Positions 16,055 to 24,644 of a DNA stretch of 64,000 nt are shown in pieces. A program made the translations under genes and the position numbers. Origin of the DNA: G965200765 sp965200765 (GTDB taxonomy: Bacteria > Pseudomonadota > Gammaproteobacteria > Arenicellales > JAJDZL01); the NCBI GenBank assembly GCA_965200765.1, contig OZ241380.1:930001-994000 (forward strand), in the 5' to 3' direction. Numbering within the stretch: the first letter of the stretch is position 1; every line of letters begins with the position of its first letter. Below the pieces are notes generated by a model. It had not been told where the DNA came from and made no database searches. It saw only the letters and a program-made list of their open reading frames with translations.

Positions 16055-16265
16055 TGAAAATTCCTTTTACTTGTGGTTGCTGAAATTCAAAAGCGTTACG
16101 ATACAGTGAATTGGGTTAAAATGGAAATTTACTGTAAATCAAGGGAGTAGTAGTATAACCAAGACAACCTTGGCAAATACAATTACTCGCCAATCCGTGC
16201 ATCAGTTTTTTTGAATCGAACCAACTTACCACCCTGTACACCCTGTAGTTTGCGTGGAGGCAATT

Positions 16266-16610
16266 GTGGCTGACAAGACTTTATTTGAACGAATTATTGA
16301 ACGTGAAATTCCTGCTGATATCGTTTACACAGATGACTATGTAGTTGCTTTCAACGATATCGCACCACAATCACCCGTACACATTTTGATTGTTCCCAGA
16401 AAGCCGATTCCCACAGTCAATGATATCGAAGAAGTGGATGAGGCGGTGTTGGGCCGCATGTTTACCGTGGCCGCGAAGCTGGCCAAGGAAAGGGGCGTTG
16501 ATGCAGGCGGATACCGGCTGACTGTCAATTGCAATGCTGATGGTGGTCAAGAAGTCTTTCATTTGCACATGCATTTGATGGGCGGGAGAAAAATGCAAAG
16601 AATGGGGTAG
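16266..16610 (+). CDS. hinT: HinT-type histidine triad nucleotide-binding protein
   Basis: A 114-residue HIT-domain hydrolase. FERIIEREIPADIVYTDD opens the fold, HILIVPRKPI follows, and the histidine triad is HLHMHLMGGR near the C terminus. HinT proteins hydrolyse purine phosphoramidates and acyl-adenylates such as lysyl-AMP. I chose GTG 16266 because GGAGG lies five bases before it; an in-frame GTG at 16254 would add four residues. It is transcribed away from the AcuI-like gene; the roughly 200-base gap between them has several AT-rich hexamers but no promoter I would defend. Confidence 0.93.
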   Translation: MADKTLFERIIEREIPADIVYTDDYVVAFNDIAPQSPVHILIVPRKPIPTVNDIEEVDEAVLGRMFTVAAKLAKERGVDAGGYRLTVNCNADGGQEVFHLHMHLMGGRKMQRMG

Positions 16611-16667
16611 CAGTTGCATGAAAGCTGTCGGGCTTTGATTGACTTCAAGTCTGTCTAGGCACTTCGA

Positions 16668-18425
16668 TTGCTTTTCACTTTGTCAGATCGCTCTACCAAG
16701 ATAGGTCATATTTTGTTCGAAAGTCTCCGCTCACCTGTAAAACTGGTAGTCATTGGGGTTGTCGTTGGCATCGTGATGTCATGCGTGGCTGTCGGATTTG
16801 TTGATTTGGTGCTGTGGGTGAATGACGTGGTTTATATCGCGCCGCGTAGTCGCATGATGATCGGCGAACATTTCTTACTCCCGATTTTGACTGTGCTTGT
16901 ACCCACAGTGGGCGGGTTTCTCTCCGGATGCATCTGCTTGGCGATTGCGGACAAGCGTGCACACGGGATTACCGATGCCATCTATTCTGCCAACACTGTG
17001 TCAGTAAAGATGCCGGTTCGAGCAGGAATATTCAGTGGCATGGCTGCTTGTGTAGCACTCTCTGCCGGTGCATCTGTCGGGCAGTACGGAGCACTGGCAC
17101 ATTTGGGTGCTTCGGTTGGTTCCTGGTGCAGTCGGATTTTTCGCGACGAACCTTATCTTGACAAGATTGCCTTGGGTTGCGGTGTAGCGGCAGCAATTTC
17201 CGCTGCCTTCCATGCTCCGTTTGCAGGACTGGTATTTGCCCACGAAGTAATCCTGAGAAACTATTCTTTGCGAGCATTTGCTCCCGTTACCCTTGCGGCC
17301 GGGATTGGATATATGGTTGCCAGTGACATTTTTGGGCGACCATTGCTGTTTTATATTGAAGAAATTGCCGTCGACAGTCCACACGAGTTTATCTATTTCG
17401 TATTTATCGGTATAGTCGGGGCGGGCATCGCAGTATTGTTTATGCGCACGTTGCTGTACATCAGTCAATTAGCCAGAAGTTCCAATACTCCGCTTCCGCT
17501 GAGAACCGCCGTGGCTGGACTTGCTGTTGGCATTGTCGCGTTGCAGGTTCCGGAAGTGTTGGGCATTGGGCGCGAGTCGTTGCGATTCGCCATTATTGAA
17601 CAGGCATTTTCCTTGCCCGAGCTGAGTGTGATTTTGCTCGCGAAAATAGCAGTGACCATTTTGTGCCTTGGATTCGGAATGGCCGGGGGAGTATTCGCAC
17701 CGGCGCTTTTGATTGGCATTCTTTTCGGTGCGATTTGGGGCTATGGGACCGAAATCCTGTTTGATGAAGACCGTTCTCACATTGTGATCTACGCAATCTG
17801 TGGAATGGTTGCCGTTGTCAGTCCGATAATCGGTGCGCCACTGACGTGCATTTTGATTGTATTCGAGCTAACGCATAACTACCCGCTGGCGACTGCCGCC
17901 ATGGTAAGCGTAGCTTTTGCCAATTTGGTTTCCTCGCGTATGTTTGGCCGCTCGCTGTACGACAGGGATTTGCTGTTCCGGGGGGTTGACATGAGCATGG
18001 GGCGCGACAAGGTGATCTTGGATAAGCAAGATATTTCAAATTTGATTAGTAGTGAATTCAGCAAGCTTCCAGCTGATGCAACATTGCAGATCGTACGCCA
18101 AACACTAAGCAAGGACCAACGAAGCGAAGCCTATATTGTTGATCAAGAAGAAAACTATGTCGGGACGATTTTTTCCTTTCAACTTGATGAATTGCAGGAA
18201 GGAGATCATCAGCTGTTGGCACAAGATGTGGCGAAGCCGGAAACACTGGTTTGCAATGGTGCCGATTCAGTCTGGGAAGCGATGGAAAAAGTCAGTGGGT
18301 TTGTTGGTGAAAGCATTCCGGTAGTTGACGGTCGTAAACTTGTTGGTGTAGTATACGAATCAGCGATAATCAAAGCGTACTTGGAGAGTATTGAAGAAAA
18401 TCGGCGAGAAGAAAATGCGGCGTAG
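16668..18425 (+). CDS. CLC-family chloride channel/transporter with CBS domains
   Basis: A 585-residue CLC protein: about ten hydrophobic segments to residue 430, then a CBS pair at about 455-575. The three anion-path motifs are recognisable but altered: AHGITDAI at 98-105 in place of the first, GQYGAL at 138-143 in place of GREGP, and GGVFAP at 340-345. The external gating glutamate of exchangers is therefore Y140, and at the inner proton site the first glutamate position is kept as E193 while the second is V194. This favours passive anion flow over Cl-/H+ exchange. The CBS pair suggests regulation by adenine nucleotides. The start is a TTG and uncertain. It overlaps the next gene by 11 bases. 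Confidence 0.88.
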   Translation: MLFTLSDRSTKIGHILFESLRSPVKLVVIGVVVGIVMSCVAVGFVDLVLWVNDVVYIAPRSRMMIGEHFLLPILTVLVPTVGGFLSGCICLAIADKRAHGITDAIYSANTVSVKMPVRAGIFSGMAACVALSAGASVGQYGALAHLGASVGSWCSRIFRDEPYLDKIALGCGVAAAISAAFHAPFAGLVFAHEVILRNYSLRAFAPVTLAAGIGYMVASDIFGRPLLFYIEEIAVDSPHEFIYFVFIGIVGAGIAVLFMRTLLYISQLARSSNTPLPLRTAVAGLAVGIVALQVPEVLGIGRESLRFAIIEQAFSLPELSVILLAKIAVTILCLGFGMAGGVFAPALLIGILFGAIWGYGTEILFDEDRSHIVIYAICGMVAVVSPIIGAPLTCILIVFELTHNYPLATAAMVSVAFANLVSSRMFGRSLYDRDLLFRGVDMSMGRDKVILDKQDISNLISSEFSKLPADATLQIVRQTLSKDQRSEAYIVDQEENYVGTIFSFQLDELQEGDHQLLAQDVAKPETLVCNGADSVWEAMEKVSGFVGESIPVVDGRKLVGVVYESAIIKAYLESIEENRREENAA

Positions 18426-19509
18426 CTTCCGTAAATTGTTGAGCATTGTAGTGTTCTGGATGCTTGCAGGCATTGGCGCAGAAGTCATGGCAATTGAAAC
18501 CTTGACGATTGCAACTTTTGGCGGTGTGTACCGAGAAAGTCAGGAAAAGGCATTTTTTGAGCCATTCACTGCTGAAACTGGCGTAGAGATCAAAATTGTC
18601 GAGCACCCTGGTGGGATTGAAGCGATGCAGCAGCAAATCCGGAGCGGGCAGATTGAGTGGGATGTGGTCGATCTGGAATTGGCCGACAACCTACAGGCAT
18701 GCAATCTGGGTTTTCTGGCTACTTTGGATCACAGTAAACTAGCGCCGGCGCCGGATGGCACCCCGGCGACTAAAGATTTTTTTCCGGACACACTGCATGA
18801 ATGCGGAGTCGCGAACGTGATTTATGCAACCGTCCTGGGTGTGAATTTCTCGTATTACACCGGACAAATTCCAGACGACATTTCGCATCTGTTCGATATC
18901 GATAAGTTTCCCGGAAAACGCGCACTCCGCCGCACCCCAATCGCTTTGCTTGAATGGGCGTTATTGTCTTACGGAGTACCCAAAGCGGAAGTTTATTCCT
19001 TGCTCAGTACTGAAAGAGGCATTAACCTCGCATTCAAAAGATTGGACCAAATCAAGGATGACATTGTGTGGTGGGAAAATGGCTCGGAACCAGTAGAGTT
19101 GCTGGTCAACAAAGAGGTCGCTATAGCATCGGCGTTTAATGGACGACTGTTTTCAGCCAATGCGGAAGATGGCCATACACTCCGTACGATTTGGGACGGG
19201 CATCACTACGAGTACAGTACTTGGGGTATTCTCAAGGATGCACCAAATTATGACAGGGCTATCGAATTTTTAATTTTCGCGACGAATGCCGAGCGTATGG
19301 CGGCGCAGACCAAATATATATCTTACGGACCGGCAAGGGAATCAGCGCATGAGTTGGTAACGCATCACGAAGCAAGCGGTTTGGAAATTCACCCGCATCT
19401 TCCGACATCTTCCGATAATCTGTCCAAAGGTATTGCCAAGGACTACGAATGGTATTCACATACGTACGACATGCTTCGAGAACGGTTCCACTCGTGGGTG
19501 GAAGAGTAG
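18415..19509 (+). CDS. Polyamine-type ABC transporter substrate-binding protein
   Basis: A 364-residue periplasmic binding protein of the PotD/PotF type. Residues 1-26 are a signal peptide (RRSFRKLLSIVVFWML, ending near EVMA). Then come LTIATFGGVYRESQEKAFFEPF, a WDVVDLELADN segment, LGVNFSYYTG, FPGKRALRR and a C-terminal half with SYGPARESAHEL. Such proteins deliver spermidine, putrescine or similar organic cations to an inner-membrane ABC transporter. No permease or ATPase gene is adjacent: it follows the CLC gene with an 11-base overlap and precedes bamE on the other strand. The ATG at 18415 gives the clean signal peptide. Ligand unknown. Confidence 0.85.
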   Translation: MRRSFRKLLSIVVFWMLAGIGAEVMAIETLTIATFGGVYRESQEKAFFEPFTAETGVEIKIVEHPGGIEAMQQQIRSGQIEWDVVDLELADNLQACNLGFLATLDHSKLAPAPDGTPATKDFFPDTLHECGVANVIYATVLGVNFSYYTGQIPDDISHLFDIDKFPGKRALRRTPIALLEWALLSYGVPKAEVYSLLSTERGINLAFKRLDQIKDDIVWWENGSEPVELLVNKEVAIASAFNGRLFSANAEDGHTLRTIWDGHHYEYSTWGILKDAPNYDRAIEFLIFATNAERMAAQTKYISYGPARESAHELVTHHEASGLEIHPHLPTSSDNLSKGIAKDYEWYSHTYDMLRERFHSWVEE

Positions 19510-19553
19510 ATACCTGACAGGCACAGAGGCATTGCCAGTGGATGACAACCAAA

Positions 19554-19916
19554 CTACTCTTCTACTGGCGATTCCATTTCAGTTGATTCTTCGGGTTCCG
19601 GTACTCCGGCGATCGCAACCACTTTATCATCCTTGAATTGGACTGTGACTTTGGCCTGCACTTCGACTTCTGCTCCACCCTGTGAAACGGTATAGATGTA
19701 ATCCCAACGATCAGAATTGAATGTATCCAGAATCAACGGCGTACCCATCAGTTCATACACTTCTTCGCGCGTCATTCCAATTTCGATATTGGCTGATTCG
19801 TTGATAGTTGACAGCTGGCCCTGTTGAACATCCGGTTGGTACGGTGTACATCCTGCCATCAGTCCGAAGACGACTGAAATCACAGCAGGCGCTATGCAAT
19901 TACGAATTAACTTCAT
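19554..19916 (-). CDS. bamE: Outer membrane assembly lipoprotein BamE
   Basis: A 120-residue lipoprotein. The signal peptide ends in a lipobox GLMAGC, so the mature protein would start at that cysteine and anchor in the outer membrane. The SmpA/OmlA domain is clear: NIEIGMTREEVYELMGTP, DRWDYIYTVSQGG and VQFKDDKVVAI. BamE is a stabilising part of the BamABCDE machine that inserts beta-barrel proteins. A start at 19916 places the lipobox correctly; the frame is open 12 codons further upstream into recN. It follows recN on the same strand, a common arrangement. Confidence 0.93.
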   Translation of the reverse strand: MKLIRNCIAPAVISVVFGLMAGCTPYQPDVQQGQLSTINESANIEIGMTREEVYELMGTPLILDTFNSDRWDYIYTVSQGGAEVEVQAKVTVQFKDDKVVAIAGVPEPEESTEMESPVEE

Positions 19917-19948
19917 GTAGCAACATTCCTTGCGAGTAGTGGTTTTCA

Positions 19949-21619
19949 TCATTTTTGGTTCCCTGAATTGAGCATTTCCCGTGCGTGTGCTATGGTTCTA
20001 TCCGTTATTTTAGCACCACCAAGCATTCTGGCGATTTCCAATACGCGTTCTTCGCCATTCAATTGACAGATATTGACAGTTGATTCATCTGTGATGCTTT
20101 TGGTTACGCGCAAATGCGTGTCGCCTTTGGAAGCGACCTGCGGCAGGTGGGTAATGCAAAATACCTGCGATGACGTGCCAAGCTTCTTGAGCAGTGTGCC
20201 TACACTTTCAGCGACTTTGCCACCAATGCCGACATCCACTTCATCAAAAACAATCGACGGGATCTCCGAAGCATTGATTGCGATTGCCTGCAATGCCAAA
20301 CTCAATCTTGACAACTCACCACCGGATGCAACTTTTGAAAGTGGACCCAATTCCTGCCCCTTGCTCGTTGAGACCTGGAACTCGACATTCTCCAGTCCGT
20401 AGTTTGCGAATGTTTCGCCTGAAACTTTCGGGAGATGGACACGCATGATACCGGTTTCCATTCCAAGATGTTGCATTTGCTGTGTAACTTGTTCGGAGAG
20501 AGAATTTGCAAATTGGTTTCGCGTTGCGGATATGTTTTCTGCAAGATTTGTGTATTCCACTTTTAGGTTCTGAATGCTGGTGTCAATAGAATGAACCGCC
20601 GCCAGTTCAGTAGCGATTTGTTTTGATTGCTGATGCAATTCGTCCAGCTTGGACTGCAGGTTGTCGGCGTTTGTGACGTGAATTCGCGCTTGTTGCTGCA
20701 AGGCTGCCATACGTTCCTCGGTAGTTGCAATTTGTGCCGGGTCAAATTCAATACGATCAGCAATCGCGTGAAGTTCCCGGGCCGCATCGTCAACACGTAC
20801 TTTGGCTTCCTCGAGCAGGTCGCGAAACGCTTCAAGACTTTCATCGTATTGGACCAGTGAGTTCAGTCGACTGACGCAATCATTGAGAACTGCGGTTACG
20901 GCACTTTCATCTGCATAGAATAAACGTTGTGCAACCTGAATCAGTCCCGCCGCCGTTTCCTCAGCATGGGACAGTTTCTGCAAGTCGACAGTCAATTTTG
21001 AAAACTCACCGTCGGCAGGTTCAAGTTGTTGCAGAGTTTCAATTTGGTGCGCGAGCACTTCGCTCTGTGATTCAAGATCTTGTTGTCGGGCAATGCTGTC
21101 GGCCTGTAATTGTTGTTGCTGGCGAATTCCGCCTGCGATCTCTTCCAGTTCTTGAACACTATGCAGTTGTCCGGCATGCGCGTCCAAAATGTCTCGCTGT
21201 GTTTGTGGCTTCAGCAAATGCTGTTGCTCATGTTGCCCGTGAATGTCAATCAGCAGGGCACCAAGGTCTCTGAGTGCTTGCAGAGGTGCCGGACGACCAT
21301 TGATAAATGCCTTGGTGGACTGCTTCCGGTACAGGTTGCGTCGAATGATACAGTCGTCGCCATCGTCGTAATCCTGCTGTTGCAGCCAGCGACGTACTTG
21401 TTCGTCCAAGGCACTGAACGTGACGAAAATTTCCGCTTTGTCACACCCCTTGCGAATGAATCCTGATTCGGCTCGCGCACCCAGGGCGAGCGCCAGCGAA
21501 TCGACGACCAAAGACTTTCCGGCCCCCGTTTCACCGGTAAAAACCGTCAATCCTTCAGAAAACTCAATGTAGATTTCGGGCATCAGCAGATAGTCCCGAA
21601 CGTACAATGACTTGATCAT
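19949..21619 (-). CDS. recN: DNA repair protein RecN
   Basis: A 556-residue SMC-like ATPase for double-strand break repair. The Walker A motif GETGAGKS is at about residues 29-36, a long coiled coil covers roughly 160-370 with many LQQ and QQQ stretches, and the C-terminal half has the signature LSRLSLALQAIA, Walker B SIVFDEVDVGIGG and the TH switch FCITHLPQVASKGD. The start ATG at 21619 overlaps the nadK stop as ATGA, so the two are translationally coupled; the open frame further upstream overlaps nadK and is not used. No LexA box was identified since the gene lies inside an operon. Confidence 0.96.
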   Translation of the reverse strand: MIKSLYVRDYLLMPEIYIEFSEGLTVFTGETGAGKSLVVDSLALALGARAESGFIRKGCDKAEIFVTFSALDEQVRRWLQQQDYDDGDDCIIRRNLYRKQSTKAFINGRPAPLQALRDLGALLIDIHGQHEQQHLLKPQTQRDILDAHAGQLHSVQELEEIAGGIRQQQQLQADSIARQQDLESQSEVLAHQIETLQQLEPADGEFSKLTVDLQKLSHAEETAAGLIQVAQRLFYADESAVTAVLNDCVSRLNSLVQYDESLEAFRDLLEEAKVRVDDAARELHAIADRIEFDPAQIATTEERMAALQQQARIHVTNADNLQSKLDELHQQSKQIATELAAVHSIDTSIQNLKVEYTNLAENISATRNQFANSLSEQVTQQMQHLGMETGIMRVHLPKVSGETFANYGLENVEFQVSTSKGQELGPLSKVASGGELSRLSLALQAIAINASEIPSIVFDEVDVGIGGKVAESVGTLLKKLGTSSQVFCITHLPQVASKGDTHLRVTKSITDESTVNICQLNGEERVLEIARMLGGAKITDRTIAHAREMLNSGNQK

Positions 21620-22488
21620 TTTGAACCGCTGGGTGACTCCATGCCCCATCCGAGCTTTTGACGCAACTGATTGTAGAACGTATGGCCTGATACCCGTACC
21701 AAATTTACATTCTTTGCGGAGCGGCGAACTTTGACTGTTTCGGTACCTTCCAAAATCATACGCAAGTGTCCATCTACTGAAATGCAAGAGTGTTCCGGTT
21801 CTATCTGTACCAGTCGAATTTCAATTTCACAATCATTGCTGAGCACAATGGGACGGTTGGTAAGCGTGTGGGGACTGATTGGCAGAAGAAGCATAGCCGG
21901 TAGCGTCGGATAAACAATCGGACCGCCAGCAGACAGCGAGTAGGCGGTTGATCCGGTTGGTGTTGACACGATCAATCCGTCTGCACGGGTAGTGGTTACA
22001 AAATCGCCATCGACGTGGATTTCAAACTCAAGCAACCGGCCGAAATTGGTTTTGATGACCACTATGTCGTTCAGCGCATTGTATTTTTCTTCCGATTTCT
22101 CGTGTACGACAGATGCTTCGATTAATGTTCGTGTTTCAATCTTGTACTGGCCGTTCAAAATTTCAATGAGAGATTTCCTGACTTCGCGCACCGACACATC
22201 GGTCAAAAAGCCGCGTCTGCCAAGGTTCACCCCAATCAGCGGTACACAATAATCTGCCAGCAGACGGGCCGCGTTCATAAAGGTTCCGTCTCCACCGATC
22301 ACTATAGCTAGCCCGGGCTCGCTTCCGGATACTAGTCCTTGTACGTCCTGTTCGAAATCGCCTGGTGAGGAGTAGGTGTCGTACAATACGCCTTCAGTCT
22401 GGAGAGTACTCGTGATGTCACGCACGACTTCAAGCACTTCGGGATTGTCAAGATTGCCCAGAATTGCGAATTTTCCTGAATTTTCCAT
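21616..22488 (-). CDS. nadK: NAD kinase
   Basis: A 290-residue ATP-NAD kinase that makes NADP from NAD. GGDGTFMNAARLL begins near residue 65, LNDIVVIK carries the NE/D-type motif, and the substrate loop is RADGLIVSTPTGSTAYSLSAGGPI, followed by PISPHTLTNRPIV. First gene of the minus-strand nadK-recN(-bamE) set, transcribed away from hrcA, an order also found in beta- and some gammaproteobacteria. The 230-base gap before it must hold its promoter, which I could not define. Confidence 0.96.
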   Translation of the reverse strand: MENSGKFAILGNLDNPEVLEVVRDITSTLQTEGVLYDTYSSPGDFEQDVQGLVSGSEPGLAIVIGGDGTFMNAARLLADYCVPLIGVNLGRRGFLTDVSVREVRKSLIEILNGQYKIETRTLIEASVVHEKSEEKYNALNDIVVIKTNFGRLLEFEIHVDGDFVTTTRADGLIVSTPTGSTAYSLSAGGPIVYPTLPAMLLLPISPHTLTNRPIVLSNDCEIEIRLVQIEPEHSCISVDGHLRMILEGTETVKVRRSAKNVNLVRVSGHTFYNQLRQKLGWGMESPSGSK

Positions 22489-22726
22489 ACGATCAGTGGC
22501 GGTGGTGCAACAATTGGAGATAAAACCATCCGTTTCAGTTGCTATTGTATTCCAGTGCAGGCTAAACTACTATGTTTGTATTCAATCAGCAAGGAGCAAG
22601 CGAGCGATCTGTAATAAGGTGGCGAGTTCCAATTATCCGGACTGTCGAATGGATTGCAAGTTCCCTGCGGTTTGATTTTCTATAATACAAATTGAATTTG
22701 TCAACAACTGCAACCAAGTGTCAATC

Positions 22727-23767
22727 ATGGATCTGGATAAACGAGCTGAAGACTTGCTTCGAATGCTGATAGCAAAGTTTATCGAGCAGGGTGATCCGGT
22801 AGGATCCAGGACCTTGGCGCATGAGCCTGGTGTAGATCTCAGCCCTGCAACTGTGCGCAATGTGATGGCCGACTTGGAAGATATGGGTCTGATTATGTCG
22901 CCGCACACTTCTGCCGGACGAATTCCAACTGCGAAAGGATATCGATTCTTTATTGATTCACTGTTGAATGTCCAGCCGCTGGGCGGCTTCGCAATCTCCC
23001 AGATTGAAGACCGACTCAATGAAGGACAGGACACCAAAGAATTGATGATGACCGTGTCCGAGTTTCTGTCCGAAGTCACAAAATTTGCCGGAGTGGTGAT
23101 TCTGCCGAATATGACAGGAACCACGTTTCGACAAATCGAGTTCGTGAAAATCTCCGCCAAACGTGTACTTGTGGTGCTGATCACCGAAGACGGCCGGGTG
23201 CAGAATCGGATGATTCTGGATGAGCAGGAATACTCGGAGAACGAGTTGATTTCCGCGGCCAATTACTTCAACGACAAGCATCGCGGCAAGTCGCTGTCGG
23301 TGATTCGCAATCAACTGCTTCGTGAAATGCAGCGCGATAGCGAAGAAATCAACAAATTGATGGAAACTGCAATCTCCATGGCCAGTCGGGTAATCGACTG
23401 CGACGACTACGGTTCGGACAATGTTCTGGTCAGTGGCGAGGAGCAATTGCTGGATGTTCCCGATCTGGCAGCTGTGGAAAAAATTCGCAAGATATTCGAG
23501 ACGTTCCGAACCCGTCATTCCCTGCTGAATCTCCTTGACAAAAGTATCAAGGCGCGCGGGGTTTCAATCTTTATCGGCGATGAATCGGGTTTTGACGGAT
23601 TGAATGATTGCAGTGTTGTCGCGGCGCCGTACGAGGTTGAAGGTGAGAGAATTGGCGTAATCGGCGTAATCGGGCCGACCCGGATGCAGTATGAGCGCGT
23701 CATTCCGGTCGTTGATGTGACTGCAGTGACTTTGAGTAACGCCTTGATGCATTTGTCGCATGAGTGA
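22727..23767 (+). CDS. hrcA: Heat-inducible transcription repressor HrcA
   Basis: A 346-residue HrcA protein. The N-terminal winged helix is clear: EDLLRMLIAKFIEQGDPVGSRTL, SPATVRNVMADLEDMGLI, SPHTSAGRIPTAKGYR. The rest is the GAF-like dimerisation region ending in GVIGVIGPTRMQYERVIPVVD. HrcA represses heat-shock genes by binding CIRCE repeats and needs GroEL for folding. It heads the hrcA-grpE-dnaK-dnaJ set. I see no CIRCE inverted repeat upstream of it or of grpE, so its target is probably elsewhere, for example groESL. An in-frame GTG at 22718 is an alternative start. Confidence 0.95.
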   Translation: MDLDKRAEDLLRMLIAKFIEQGDPVGSRTLAHEPGVDLSPATVRNVMADLEDMGLIMSPHTSAGRIPTAKGYRFFIDSLLNVQPLGGFAISQIEDRLNEGQDTKELMMTVSEFLSEVTKFAGVVILPNMTGTTFRQIEFVKISAKRVLVVLITEDGRVQNRMILDEQEYSENELISAANYFNDKHRGKSLSVIRNQLLREMQRDSEEINKLMETAISMASRVIDCDDYGSDNVLVSGEEQLLDVPDLAAVEKIRKIFETFRTRHSLLNLLDKSIKARGVSIFIGDESGFDGLNDCSVVAAPYEVEGERIGVIGVIGPTRMQYERVIPVVDVTAVTLSNALMHLSHE

Positions 23768-23791
23768 AAAACTCCGTGAAATTAGAGGCAG

Positions 23792-23820
23792 TTGAAATTG
23801 CTGTTGTCTGACTCTATATT
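23792..23820 (+). promoter_or_regulatory. Promoter candidate upstream of grpE
   Basis: TTGAAA at 23792-23797 and TATATT at 23815-23820 with a 17-base spacer, about 50 bases before the grpE ATG. It fits sigma70; the -35 also resembles the heat-shock sigma32 half-site, but the CCCCAT-type -10 is not present. Confidence 0.5.
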
Positions 23821-23872
23821 CTCAGCAAAAATTACTGGATACAATTTTTTCAAACTTGCGGAGAGCAACTGA

Positions 23873-24580
23873 ATGGTGAAGAAAAAGAATGCCGACGAGC
23901 AGGCACAGGAGAATCCGGAAACCCCTGAGGTCACTTCTGACCCGGCCGAGCAACTGTCTCCCGAAGCAAACTCGGCATCGACTGCCACAGCAAATGACAA
24001 TGATTCGGCAACAATGTCCGACGACCCAAAAGCGAGTGAGAAAGACCTCGCGGATGAACTTCTGGCAACAACCAGAGAACTGGAGTCTGCCAAGGACAAC
24101 TACTTGCGTGCACAGGCAGAAATTATGAATGTGCAAAGGCGGGCAGCTACGGATCTGGAAAAAGCCCGCAAGTACTCCATTGAGCAATTTGCGACAGAAC
24201 TGCTGGATGTGAAGGAGAGCCTGGAGCAGGCTTGCGAAGTGGAAGTCTCTGATGAAACAGATGCGGCCATTCGGGCAATGAGAGATGGTGTTGAACTAAC
24301 ATTGAAGCAATTGACAAACGTGTTTGAAAAGTTTTCATTGGAAGAACTCAATCCGCAACCTGGTGAAGTATTTGACCCGCAAATGCATCAGGCCATGACT
24401 ACGCAACCCAGCGACGAATTTGACACGAATCAGATTGCAGTGGTATTCAGAAAAGGCTATCGACTGCATGATCGCCTGATTCGACCAGCGATGGTAGTGG
24501 TTGTCAAGAATCCGGAACAGAGTGATACTGTTGCGGATGACGACGAGTCCAAAAGCAAAAATAATGAGAAAGTTGCTTGA
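23873..24580 (+). CDS. grpE: Nucleotide exchange factor GrpE
   Basis: A 235-residue GrpE. The first 55 residues are a low-complexity acidic extension rich in A, E, D and S. Then comes the coiled coil (ATTRELESAKDNYLRAQAEIMNVQRRA) and the C-terminal beta domain with FSLEELNPQPGEVFDPQMHQAMTT and VVFRKGYRLHDRLIRPAMVVV. GrpE releases ADP from DnaK in the chaperone cycle. The extension makes it somewhat longer than usual (about 200 residues). dnaK follows 64 bases later in the same direction. Confidence 0.96.
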   Translation: MVKKKNADEQAQENPETPEVTSDPAEQLSPEANSASTATANDNDSATMSDDPKASEKDLADELLATTRELESAKDNYLRAQAEIMNVQRRAATDLEKARKYSIEQFATELLDVKESLEQACEVEVSDETDAAIRAMRDGVELTLKQLTNVFEKFSLEELNPQPGEVFDPQMHQAMTTQPSDEFDTNQIAVVFRKGYRLHDRLIRPAMVVVVKNPEQSDTVADDDESKSKNNEKVA

Positions 24581-24644
24581 ATTTCTTGAACATCACCTAC
24601 ATTTTAATGAACAGCAATAGTTTCCAACTGAGAGGTTAAACAAT

